64,000 nucleotides of DNA, taken from positions 26,352,991 through 26,416,990 of the forward strand of contig CP136061.1 in assembly GCA_032622095.1 (NCBI GenBank), written 5' to 3'. The notes below the pieces were generated by a model, which was not told the DNA's origin, searched no databases, and saw only the letters and a list, made by a program, of their open reading frames with translations. Origin of the DNA: Siphonodentalium dalli. Taxonomy: Eukaryota > Mollusca > Scaphopoda > Gadilida > Siphonodentaliidae. Positions 1 through 13,800 of the stretch are shown piece by piece. Position numbers and translations under genes: made by a program. The first letter of the stretch is position 1. Every line of letters begins with the position of its first letter.

Positions 1-1719
1 TCGAGTAGTAAATATTTATTTTCAGCGATGTTAGCTATGTACATTCCTCAAGTTATCATAGCGCCTGAATACTATAACTAACTTATCAGTTTCACGCACC
101 AGAACAAGTACATAATATGTCTTTAACTCTTTCGATGCCAAGCTCGCATAAATGCGAGTTACCCAGTCGCTGCCAAATACGCAAGTTCGGGGGTGCACCT
201 GGTTTACGGGTCGTAATTATATTGTTTTGTTGCATTAGTACGGGGGTTCATTTATTTTATGTAGAGTGCTGGTGTGCGCTGACAATTTAGAAGAAAGGTC
301 AGTCAAAGTCATGCTACTCCTGAAGTTCTATGAGTACAGTCCGAGCCAGAATATACCATTGACAAATTAACTTTTGGTTCATGGGATGCGATATATGAGT
401 GGAAAATAGACATCATAATTGACTTGGCGGCCTCCTTTCTGCTGATCAGTTTAGCGTCCAAAAATTCTGTCGGAATGAGGTCGGTGAAAAATACGGAATA
501 GTAGCCGGAATATGATTAACTGGTGAAGCATTAATTAATGGGATAGAACAATAGAACAAAAAACAAACATTTAATCATATATGAATTGAAAAAAATTACC
601 GAAAAACATAAATTAAAGCAAATCCAAGATGGCCGCCAATGGCACGTGACCCAGGGTAGTTTCCAGGCCAGTTTTGGTACCTGTAACGGGTATGGGCGCC
701 CAAACTCCAGGCGCCCAAAAACAGTTGGAAAGAAGAAAAAATACTCAGATAATTTGTTTTTGACCATTACTACTAGAAAACAAACCCAACTAACAATAAA
801 TCATCAAATAAAACAATAAATTGTCATTTTATGGCAGTACGTAGTTCCAGGGGGAAGCTACCCCTCCCATACGATCCCCCAACTTAGGGCTGCGGCCTTC
901 GGATATGACATTGGCATATAAAACAGGTGTCCCCAAATAATTACTGGAAACTACACTGACGTGACCCAAAGGCTTTGACCTTCAATGGGTCTCCACGTCG
1001 GGGCAAGTGATAGGTCATTGTCATATATACCCACATGTAAAGTTTCAACTAAATACACCGATAATTACCCGATAGTCATTGCATTACCCACATATACATC
1101 AAATACTTGTATTTACACCCTGAATGCTTGGCACTGGGGAGTATGTCCGTGTGGCGGGGTGGCAGCGAAAGAGTTAACAGGTCAGGCACATCCTGAATTC
1201 AACTATTATTGTTTTAACGAAATTTATTAACCGAGCACACTAAATTTAATTGAGCCAAGCTTTCGTACATAATTGCAAGAAATTTGAGATCATTTTTATC
1301 ACATAATCACATTTTAGCTAGGAAAAACGATCTCAAAAAGGCTGGGGTTAAAAAAAAATTAATATTGATTTCCTTATCACAACCAAAGTAAAAAAACCTT
1401 CAAACAAAAATATGGTTCCATTCTAAAAGTGTCTTTTCATGTTCAAATTGTTCAACCACCCATATCACCCATGTTTATCTTACAGTCAACACTAAATAAC
1501 CCAACACAAATCGAATATCATAATTATATTCTAATTAACATAATAATAAAGTTCCGGCATTGATCGACATAATTGCGGTTAGCTCTTATGTCACTGCACT
1601 GGAGATAACACATATGTGTCTTACTAAAAAATATCAGGCCGGGTTTAGGGGCTGATTATGTGATAAATATCATTCTTGTCATCCGTTCATATCCATGGTG
1701 AATAATAATATCAACTCAC
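1..1719. other. Last visible PDHB intron; repeats, no exon seen
   Basis: No PDHB C-terminal exon was recognised here. Positions about 75-122 are a copy of a repeat also at 47345-47402 and 49193-49250. Positions 918-957 recur at 56142-56181. Short unsupported ORFs are present. Confidence 0.6.
127..1173. mobile_element. Possible TTAA-flanked element, about 1.05 kb
   Basis: TTAA at 123-126 is followed by CTCTTTCGATGCC, and GGCAGCGAAAGAG precedes TTAA at 1174-1177. The TIRs match at 12 of 13 bases with a TTAA target, as in piggyBac-type elements. The right part (960-1177) recurs inverted at 13756-13971. No transposase was seen. Confidence 0.5.
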
Positions 1720-1861
1720 TTTCTATGATTCGGGCACAAACTTCAGCACCGATTCCATGCTGAGGCCAGCCACCCTCAACTGTTATAAGATGGTTTGTTT
1801 TCATGACTGACTGTATAATGGTTTGATCATCCATTGGACGTATTGATCTCAAATTTATTAC
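1720..1861 (-). CDS. PDHB: PDHB exon 10 (last one visible)
   Basis: The 47 codons plus one base run [47 protein letters not shown]. The acceptor is TATTACAG and the donor GTGAGT; the exon ends in phase 1. About 50 C-terminal residues are still missing and must be encoded left of the window. Confidence 0.93.
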
Positions 1862-4800
1862 CTGTAATAGACAAACCATAACTTGAGAAAAATTATATTT
1901 CCACACAAAAAAACAAAGCCAATCTTCACTCTACTTTGAATACAAATATATAGGGATCTGCGAATCGGGGATTTTGCATCGAATCGAATCTCGCTATTGA
2001 ATCTCCTTCCTGATATTAACATCGAATCGAATCTCGAATCGAATCAGCTGGTGATTGGCATTGTCTTCCATTGTGTATATCGGTGTCTCATGACAAAAAA
2101 CTGAAAAATACACTAGATACTATATAACAATGTTAGTCTCCTTAAACATCCGTTGGAACTTTTTTTTGTTACATCCATTTACATGTAAGAACGTTAGACT
2201 GATTTTTCTAAGGTTTCTCACCGTTTCTGTTCATTCCAATCTATGTCTTGTCGCTCTTAACAGCCGCTGACATTGCATTTTATTCATATAATCTGAATTG
2301 GATATATAAAGTTCTAAACATAAGGTAATCGATTGAGTTCCGCATCTAGCGATCACGCACCAAGTAAACAATCTACATATAGTGTCGATACAGATTACAA
2401 ATATACACAGCGATTAGTCACCGTCACGGGTTGTGATCGAAGCACATAATTTGCATAATGCACGTCTATTCTGAACGGCATACATTCAAAATTACCTACG
2501 TTGGCAACCTTGCCCTCCATTTTTTGGGAGTTCAGGTCATTTGGCATGTGTTATTTAGATGCAAAAAAACGAGACTACACCAAAGTAACACCGATTCGAA
2601 AATATCCAAATCAGCGGACCAATTCGGTGTCAATCTCAAATCGAGTGCCCAATATCGACATCGAATCTCGAATATTCGCAATTCCCTACAAATATATCAC
2701 ATCAAATTGCTTGTATTCTGAGTGAGGTATGAGCAGGCCTAAGAATGTGGTGCCGGTCATTAGCAGAATGGATTCCCCAGAGGATGAATTTAGTCGTGCT
2801 TTCCCGCACAGCTGGCTAGCATCAATAAATTCACCCTCTGGGACCTCACTTTTGTGATGCCTGTATGATGTGAATGATGGTGATTACAACTATTTTTCAA
2901 TTCTGATAAGCGGAAAATTGGCATAGGAAATTATGATTTATTTGGTGTCAAAGCAGACCATGGATCTTTAAATATTATATGCCCAATAAAGCCTTTAAAA
3001 AACCCTTTCTATAACAAATGGATTCTCCCACCCAGTTATAAATGTATACATTGGAATGGTCTATTATTTATTTGGATGGGTGTTCAGGAAAATAAATAGA
3101 ACTTCAGAAGGATTCATATTCATTGAAGGGTAATGTTTGGACCTTGAAATAGGGTGTCTGTCATTTGCAGAATGAGGTCCCCAGAGGGTGAATTTAGTGA
3201 TGTTACCCCGCATAGCGGGCTAGCATCACCAAATTCACCCTCTGGGGAACTCAGTCTGCTTACACCTCAGCAGCATGAGGTTCCCAGAGGGTGAATTTGG
3301 TGATGCTAGCCCACTATGCGGGGTAGCATCACTAAATTCACCCTCTGGGGACCTCATTCTGCAAATGACAGACACCCTATTTCAAGGCTTGGTTCAAATG
3401 TTTAGACCTGAGGTCGTTTGTTGAACTTATTATCTGAACATTTTCTAAGGGGAACTTCTCGTTATGAGTATTTAGTACAGGAAGGGTTGAGTAACTATGA
3501 ACTGACCTCACACTCGATACCTTGGCCCTCTAACTCTTTAGCTGCCTCCAAACAGAGTTCCACAGCTTTAGAATGAGCAACGAGCGTCACATGTTTGCCT
3601 GTAAATAAACAAGATTTAACCCTTTCATGACGGGAGCATCGCTGGTGCAGCATTAAAGATGCTGTACCATTACATTCTCTTATATATGCGAGCATATATA
3701 AAAGAATGCAGTGGCTTTAACCCTTTACCCAACAGAAGGGCCCTGTGCCAATGCATTCTCTTATATATGCGAGGCGACCTATGGTCGACTTGCATATATA
3801 AGAGAATGCATTGGCACAGGGCATAACTGTAACTATCACAATGTGGTCAAGGAGCCGGTTCCAATGATATCCATATTTGTATGGTTCTATTGAGACAGAC
3901 CGAAGATATTTTAGGCTGTTGAAGCTTTATTTGGCCGGTTTTGGCCGGTTTGTTGGGTAAAGGGTTAATATTGTTAGACAATGTATTCTCTTATATAGGG
4001 AGCCTTGCATATAGAAGAGAATGCATTGACACAGGGTATTCTCATAATTTAAGGAAGCTCCAGTCATGGAAGGGTTAAGTCAGTAAAAGGACTTGCGACT
4101 GACTTAAAAGAAAGGTCTCACCTTATTCATGGGGGTCCCCCTTCTAGTTTCAGAATATCCAGTCTCTCATCCATTAAAGACACGGGTGGCGTTCGTTGCA
4201 GAAATATTCATATTTGTTCAAATCGCCATCAACAGAAGGAATATTAAAATATGTATAGTTTTGTTTATATGCCAAACATAATGAAATAGTATATTGTCGT
4301 CAAGACGTACGATAGTGTACGTAAACAAGAGCCTGCTCGTGTTACTGAAGTTGTGCTTCTGTTTACATAACACAGCGCAATTCTATTGGTTAAAAACACA
4401 CAAATGATATAAACGCTCTTTATTATTTCCTTATCAGGAAAACAGTAACAAATAACGCTCTTTATGTTTACCATATCCGGATCTAAACAAAAGCCAGGAT
4501 ACGTAACGTTTATTGCTTTTGTTTACATAACAAAGCAAACAAAATTGACAATAACATACTGTTTATGACATATTTCTGATTGGTGTCAGAACAAAGTCTG
4601 TCTATATTTTACTATTCTTTCTGTATATGGCGGCTTTTGACGGAGGTGAATATTTTAACAGCATACCCACTGCCAACGCCGGCCGAACCTTTAACCCTGA
4701 CATATATCTAGGACTATGTTGAAGATACCAACCTTCCCTTTGGATTTTAGCCTTCCCGATCTGCCCAATATAATCTTTAGATAATACTTCATCAGACACA

Positions 4801-7800
4801 TCGTAATCGGTGCCATATAATAACTCATTTTCTAGGAACACAACTGAAAAAGAAAAGATATGGTGATCATAGATTCATAGTTATACTGGAAACATTGTCT
4901 TTAACCCTTTCATGACGGGAGCTGCACTGATGCAGCATTAAAGATCCTGTGCCAGTGCATTCTCTTATATAGGGAACCTCGCATATATAAAAGAATGCAA
5001 TGGCTTACAAGGTCAATGTAAATATTGTTAGGCCAATGTATTCTCTTATATATATGAGGCTCCCTATGAGAGACTCGCATATATAGGAGAAATTGAGAAT
5101 GCATTGGCACAGGGTTTTCGCAAAATTTTAGGAAGCTCCCGTCATGGAATGGTATGTTCAGATTTTGGTGAACATTGACTAAGGAAACCTGTGATAACTG
5201 ATGAAATAGTGTATCTGACATTTGCAGAATGAGGTCTCCAGAGGGTGCATTTAGTGATGTTATCATGCACGGAGGGGTAGCATCACCAAATTCACCCTCT
5301 GGGAACCTCATTTTCATTTGGCTAACAGAACGTAAAATGACTTTAAAAAATTGACAAATTAAGGGCCGTAACTCATAAAAAATCATACAAACCTAGTTTT
5401 TGAACTCAATCAAGATATCGTTGTCAAAGATCCATATACCAAATATGAATGAAATTGGTTGAAGTTTGTTAAAGTTATCCTGCTAACTGACATAACATTG
5501 CTTTTAATAGAAATTGTGCCATAACTCTGGTTAGAGAGTTGGGGTGAACCAGATTTGTGTGCAGCTGTCGCACATGACAATAAACTCACAAACCAAAAAT
5601 TGTCAAAATCCATCAATAAACAATTATGCTCTATAGGTTTAGGGCTGTCCGCCCTCCCCATCCGGATGCCCATGATCTGTATATATGTTCAACTTGTTAT
5701 GGTAGTCATGTTGCATTGACATCACTATTTATTTATTTTTCATTGTAATAACATATGGAAGATGGGGTACGCATTAGTGAGTCAGCACTTGTCCTCGAAT
5801 CCCATTTCTGTATAAACATATGTCTGTGCTATATATCATGTGTTATATAAATTAGACAAATAAATATGTTTAGACTAATGCTAAATGTCCCTTGTCAAAC
5901 ATAAGTCAACTGAACTAAAATAAATTAAATATTGCGAGAACGCATGTTTTTCAGAATGCGTTGGCCTGAGAAACAGGTAATTGACTTTGCTTGGCCTTAT
6001 ACCAATAATAAACCAACAAATCAAGCCTTGAAATAGTGTATCTGCCATTTGCAGAATTGAGAGGCTGCAGAGGGTGAATTTAGTGACGCTTCCCCACACA
6101 GCACCAGATACTTCCCAGAAGATAAGGCCTAAGCAGAATGAGGTCCCATATGGTGAATTAAGTGATGCTGTGCGAGGAAGCGTCATTAAATTCACCCTCT
6201 GGGGACCTCATTCTGCTTAGCCTTATCTTCTGGGAAGTATCTTGTCTCAAATTAACATTGTTTTTAGTTACTTTTCCCCTTCTGTTTAGCTTCTATATCC
6301 CGTAATTAGTGATGAGCCGATTGTCAAATAGAGCCTTGCGCCGATTGCCGATTATTTGAGATCACAATCGGCCGATTCAGGTGCCGATTCCGATTATTTC
6401 AATAATTATAGCAGAATATATGTTATATGTGTTATATAATACTTAGAATTATAGAAGCAATCAACAAACGAAATAATATGCCAGTACACAGTATACATAA
6501 GTATATGTTTGGGTAAGTATATATAGGTGGGCATGGGCGGACTTGTGATCGAATACAGGCAACTTACCCATGTATTTTAGGCTATTCCATAACAAATTGT
6601 TTGAAAGTTTGATGACATGACAACATGTCCACGGTTCGTTTTTGATAACAATTCATCAAACGGCATTTTTCTTTGATCCCAATTCAAAGACATCACATCA
6701 AAGGAAATGAGCCGACTGAACTAGTTGCAAGTTACACCATGTTCATGTCAATTTCACAGACACGATTCGATTTCAGCGTGGTCATCATAATAATCATTGG
6801 TGGTGACCTATACGTGACGTCACACGAGACTGACTGGATCATGGAATGACATTGTCTTTGACTATTTAAAGCCACGTGACATGCACTTTCGGTTTCTATA
6901 GTATAGTTTATACCTGTTACGCTGTATGCACTATATAGATAGCTCTGTTGTACTCCGTATGCATACATCTTGATTTTTGATAGTCTGACATAAATCAAAA
7001 TGTCTACATGTTGACGAACAATAAAGTTACCTATGGGCGTACATGAGTCCCATGATGTGTACATCATAATGCTAATGAAATCAATCTACTGAAACGACTG
7101 TTCCGGTATGCCAATAATTAATGATTATGCGCAATCATGGCGTCATGCTTGCAGCGTCACTCTAACACAAAGTGTCACGTGCTTCCCGGTGATCCCCACT
7201 ATATATTGTTCAAACATATACCCAGGTACGGCCGGGGTATTGAAGAGGACATGTCTTTATATCAAGTTTGTGTTTGGGATCACTTTCCCCATGTTTACAG
7301 GTCATTTATTCAACAAAACATCGTCATATTTAAACCAGTTCATTGAAGAAAAACAAGCACCTATTTATTATTTAGACAATCGGAAATCCCGATGTTCAAA
7401 CCCGAGTACCGATTGTCATCCGATGGGCCACAATCGGCCGATTCCGATTGTCGTTCCCGATTATCGGCTCATCACTACCCGTAATATGCAGAAAATAAAT
7501 GCAGGTGACTAATGCAGCCCTCTCAAGTCAGATTTTTTGGCTTCGGCAATCCGCTACGGCAACCATTGCCATTGCTGATTGCCGTAGCCAATTATGAGAG
7601 CGGCTAATGGTTGCACATCACCAACTTCAACTGGGGAACTTCAATCTGATACTAGGTCTCCCATAGCAGTTGAGGCTAAGCAGAATGAGGTTCCCAGAGG
7701 GTGAAATTGGTGATGCTAGCCCGCTGTGCGGGATAGCATCACTAAATTCACCCTCTGTGGACCTCATTCTGCAAATGACAGACACACTATTTCAAGGCTT

Positions 7801-10800
7801 GCATCAGACTCACCTGGGTTAGGGTCTCTAACTGCAGCTTTAAGCAAACTTTTAGCATCTTCTGAGTCAAGGCGAGAGCACTTTGAGACCAGGACAGTTA
7901 GCATACCAGGCTGCAAAACATTGTGAATGCTGTGCTCCCACACCAGACGCTGCTCCATTTGGTCCTCGAAATGTTATGTTAACTGGTACCTAAAATCATT
8001 ACGATTGATGAAGGATCCTATGTGAAAACTCTCAGAATGCTATATTTCATTTGGACACCTTTGCAGTTCATTCAATATTCAAACCATTGAATCATCAGAA
8101 TTTTGCATTAACCTGTCATGCACATACCATATTTACATTACATTGTAATTCAATTGAGTATATGTCACTAAAAACAAGCATTCTGATTGGCCGAGAGCGG
8201 CTAACTTTAGTTTTCGATTCACCGACATTGGCCGCTTCAGCATGCATCAAATCTGAATGTAGCACGGTAAAATTTCATCGGCGCAGAACAGAGTAGCGAA
8301 ACGAGCGCACCCGCGCGTTGTTGTCTATAGATACCGTTGCCATCGGCTTCAATGTGCATCAAATCTGAATGTAGCACGGTAAAATTGTTACAGAGCAGTG
8401 TTCCGATTAACGCAATGAACAAACCCAATCATTTGTGCATGGTGACAATGGCAAAATAAAAGTCTCGATTCGTGTCATGAAAATTACTAAATGATTACTT
8501 TTTACAGTTTTTTTGCAAATTCCTTGCTAGATTGAATTACAATGGAGATAAACGTACCCTGTTTCGTTGTAAATTCTGGGATTCGAGCATGAAAACAGTT
8601 TGTGAACGAACCGGCGTACGTTTATCTCCTAATTATACTGCTGAAGTTCTCTGACATTTCTATGTTTTTGTTGTGTTTATTTAACCCTTTCATGACTGGA
8701 GATAGAACGGAAAAACCGAACAAAACGATTGAACACTCCATTAAATGTCCTCATAGTAGTGAACATCCATTCCAAATTTCAATGAGATGCAGCAACCGGT
8801 GATTGAGATATCTGTCCGGACGGACGGAAGGAGGATCGGACTCATGTAATTCAGTAAACCCATGATTTCCTTCGGACATAGGGAACAAAAAAACTTTCTT
8901 GACAGGGCCAAAAATTTTTTTAGGTCGGTGCCTTCACAGGTATTTGGCACAATAGACCCCACCACCCCAAAGACATATATATAAGACAAGGTAACTATCT
9001 ATCAGACGACCCAAATTCACACCACCTTTGTTATCAAGATGCAGCTAAAATATTTATGTTATGTTATTCAGACAATACGCATATTTTGTTCAAGAAGGGC
9101 TATGGTTAAGTTTGGTACATCACCCAACTTAATCGGTTGATTGTATCAAAAGTTACAGGCATTGGAACAGAAAAATTCTGGCCAAAATTTCTGGTCGGAC
9201 ATTTACTAGGCACACCAACTAAAGGAATTTTCTGAGGGGCCAGCCATTTTTCGTCGGTGACATTCATCAAAACGTAAATTTCATGTAAATTTTAATTCAT
9301 TTCAATCCATTAAGGATGTATCCTATGACTCTTATAGCACTATGCAGTTAAATACTCTCAAGGAAGTGTGAAGCGTAATTTTCCCACGGTCGCAAAAATG
9401 TAAGAAAAATTACGTCTTCCACTTTCGTTAAAGCTATTTAACTGCATATCTCATCATGGGTGCAAGATTCTTTTATGAGCTGAAATGAATTGAAATTTAT
9501 CTTGAAGAATGTCACCGACAAAAACTGGCTATATTCTCTGGTCTGATTGTAAATGTTTTTCAGCCGGTATGCCCAGTAAATGTCCGACCAGAAATTGTGG
9601 CCAGAACTGGTCTGTTCTGATGCCTGTAACTTTTGATACAATCAACTGATCGAGTCGGGTGATATGTCAAAACGAACTAGAGTCCTTCGGGAACAAAACG
9701 TGTGTTTATGTTTCAATACAATTTTTTTAAATATGCTAGCTACAGCTTGACAATGCCAGGTGGTGGGAATTTGGGTCATCTGATAGATAATTACCTTTAT
9801 ATATATATATGTATTTAGGGTGGTGGGGTCTATTGTACCAAATACCTGTGGGTGCCTTTTGTTGCCAGTAAGTTGGGTGACTGCATGTAAACAAATATAT
9901 TTGCATTATGACCAAATGCTTGAAAGAGTCCAAGGTATTATAATTAACCCTTTGATGATGGGAGCTGCGTTGGTGCAGCATTAAAGATAATGTGCCAGTG
10001 TATTCTCTTATATATGCAAATCTCCCATACGGAGCCTCGCATATATAAGATAATGCATTGGCTTACATTGTCAAGATAAATATTGTTAGCCAATGTATTC
10101 TCATATATAAGAGAATGCATTGGCTCACAGTTTTCGCACAATTTCAGAAAGCTCCAGTCATGGAAGGGTTAAAATAAAGGTTATCTTTTCCACAATGGCC
10201 CTACAATACGGCAAGAATCCAATACATGTATCTACATTTTACTCAGATTGTACTCACGGTTCCAGCTGACATATAAAATGTCTTCCCAGCTGAGTTTATT
10301 ATCTGCAAATGAATAATATTATAAAGGTATACTGCAAAGTTGAATATAACAACTTAACTGAATCAATGGAAGCATACAAAATATTAACTAACTACAAGAT
10401 GGCCTAGAGTTCCTATAAATAGTCATCTTAGCACTAACATTTGATGTAATGTAACTGACGATAAGGCTGTATATTATTTTGATCAAGCCTTGAAATAGGG
10501 TGTCTGTCATTTGCAGAATGAGGTCCCCAGAGGGTGAATTTAGTGATGCTACCCCGCATAGCGGGCTAGCATCACCAAATTCACCCTCTGGAGACCTCAT
10601 TCTGCTTACACCTCAGCAGAATGAGGTTCCCAGAAGGTGAATTTGGTGATGCTAGCCCGCTATGCGGGGTAGCATAACTAAATTCACCCTCTGGGGACCT
10701 CATTCTGCAAATGACAGACACCCTATTTCAAGGCTTGATTTTGATCAATCATCAACACTGCGCTGTGAAAACTCACCCAGTTTTACACCGCCCATTAAAT

Positions 10801-13800
10801 TCTCCCAGGATATTGACAATTCAAATTTTGGCGATATGATGATTATTGAATCAATGCTCAAGATCTTCGCCTGGACGTTTTTTCACCACTTAAATAAAGT
10901 TTGTTGAGATATCTCAACTGCATCTAATCATGAAATATATAACCAATATCTTGGTATATTGCAGTGAGAGTCTTGAAACATCACAATATTTGAAATTGTT
11001 AATACCGTTTGGTACAACAGAGAATTACAAACCTGGTCAATGGATTGCATAGAAAAATTAAACGTCATGAATTCGAATTCACATATGGGTTTCAGGCCAG
11101 CCTGAAAGAAAAAATAAAACATTGTGTCAATTAACTATCATAAATTCAAACAATAGAAGGCTAGAATTATTGTATAACTACAAGAGGAAGTGTTTTATTC
11201 TGATCATTGCCAGTAAATGATCCTATGTATCGCATTATAATATAAAACAATAGAAGACATTTGGTGTCAGTATTATATAATTAGCTAGTACAGAACCAAA
11301 TCAATGGAGAGATATCAAAATCCTAAAATCCTAAGGTAGCAATACAATATTTCCAGCGATTTTAGCCAACTTGGGAGGAGGTACTGTACTTCAAAGCTAC
11401 TTGGGAGGGGGTACTGTACTTCAAAGCTACTTGGGCGGAGGTACTGTACTTCAAAGCTACTTGGGAGGGGGTACTGTACTTCAAAGCTATGAAATAGGGT
11501 GTCTGCCAGTATGCGGGGTAGCATCACTAAATTCACCCTCTGGGGACCTCATTCTGCAAATGACAGACACCCTATTTCAAGGCTTTGGAATAGTCCCAAT
11601 CAAGCATTTTTTATTTTCCACAGAAATGGTAAGTGTAAAAAAATGTTTGTACTTTGGTTTGTTCGTACAATTTATCAATGAGTTATGCCCCTTGGTTTCC
11701 CCATACAAAATGCACAATTTACTAAAATTTTTGTGCTAAATTTGATCATTTTAAACCCAATAGTAGACCTATAACCAAACACACAAAGTTGGCCTGAAAT
11801 GAATACGAAAATCATGTTACACATCCAAATTTTTCACTTTTTGTTCTCACTTTTGCTGTTTTGTAAAATAATTCAATTCATCAACACAGGCTACACTGGC
11901 AATTATGCCCCTCAGATGAGTCTTCCTACAACACATGACAGGGGTCAGCCTAAACCAGATTTTCAGGGCGAAATGACTTCACCCTACTACAAAAATAAGG
12001 CGAAGCGGTCAGCTTCAAATATTTTGTGCTTAAAAAATGAATATGTCATCAAACTGAGCTACTTGTCAGAGCAAGAGTCTATGGAGCACTGGCAGTTTGC
12101 TCCATTGAGTATAGCTCAGACCACATTGGAATAAAATAACAAGTTGTATACACCTAAGCACCAAGGCAATTATAGTTGTATACACCTAACCACCAGGATA
12201 ATTATAGTTGTATACACCTAAGCACCAGGGTAATTATAGTTGTATACACCTAACCACCAGGGTAATTATAGTTGTATACACCTAAGCACCAGGGTAATTA
12301 TAGTTGTATACACCTAACCACCAGGGTAATTATAGTTGTATACACCTAATCACCAGGGTAATTATAGTTGTATACACCTAATCACCAGGGTAATTATAGT
12401 TGTATACACCTAACCATCAGGGTAATTGTAGTTGGTCAGAGAGCAGTCATTATAAAAGGCCATCATTAATTTTATCAGATCTAGAAATCTGCATGCCAGA
12501 TCCATTTCTGTAGTTGGAGAGCATGAGAGAGCATGTATTCTAGGTGCTAACATTTATTCTAATTATTACTAATTCTGCATTAAAACAGACTTTCTTGCCA
12601 ACTAAAATCTGTGGTTTGACCAAGAAGCAGGGCCAAATAGTAATTGATGACATGAAATCTAAACATAGGAAAGCTCACCATTGCGGCGCCTACTGCAATT
12701 CCAGTAAATCCCATCTGCAAATGAGAAGATATTGATTGGTCAGTTAGGCACATACGATCACAGCATGGGTAAATCTCATTGGATGATTACAAACAGACCA
12801 TATTATAATTATAGCCTGAAAACTCACAACCATACATGTAGCAAGGCTAATATGAAGTGACTAAATTAATTTCAACACATTACTTTTTGTCCAATGCAAC
12901 AGAAATTTCTACATTTTTTACAATGCCTTTTGAACATATTAAACAGAATAAGATTTTTGTAACTCTGCACAGCAGGTTGGCATTCCCAGATGGTGATGTG
13001 CATCCATTGAGCACCTTGATTATGCATTGTGTTGTCTGCCAATTTGGGAATATAGAGACACTAAAAAAGAAAAGGGAACTTTCTAAAGACGTTTTAAAGG
13101 AAGAAAAAAAAATAAAAAAATTTGATAATAAAGATACTTTCCAGAAAAGATGTGGCCAAAGCAGAATGAGGTCCCAGGGGGTGAATTTAGTGATGCTAGC
13201 CCACTGTGCAGGATAAATATCACCAAATTCACCCTCTGGGATCTCATTCTGCAAATGGCTGGCATCATATTTTGAGGCTCTTCTTCAAGCAACTGTAAGA
13301 ACCCTGCCTATGCTTTCGATAATATCATGACGAAAGTCTTACCTCTGTTATAGGTGTGTCTACTACCCTCTTGTCACCATATTTCTTCCACAATCCTTTT
13401 GTAATCTGAAAATAATGAGCGACGAATTGTTACATAATCCATCAGAGTAGGATGATATCGTAGAATATCGATGTTGTTAATATTTTGGTGTTTTTTTTTA
13501 ATTTATGTAATCGATGCATCTTTGTAATTTCAGTATATTTTATTGAGAGAAAGAGCACTAAGGTCATTATGTACATTATGTGAACCACTAAATGTGCGCA
13601 AACAACCATAGCGCCATATCCTTCAATAAAACATACACAAATTACATGTACATTCATTTCTTATATTTAAAGGTTTTTGTTCATTTCCCATAAAATCAGC
13701 TAAATAAATGTTTTTTTAAATCTGTCTCCAGTATGAGATTATCCCACAAAGCACTTTAACTCTTTCGCTGCCACCCCGCCACACGGACATACTCCCCAGT

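Noticed and set aside
11371..11739. 122-codon ORF starting in the 30-bp repeat
   Set aside because: It runs from a tandem repeat into a palindromic MITE; not a gene.
12857..13254. Overlapping ORFs of about 120 codons on both strands
   Set aside because: They overlap each other and family A MITE arms, lie between PDHB exons 3 and 4, and show no domain.
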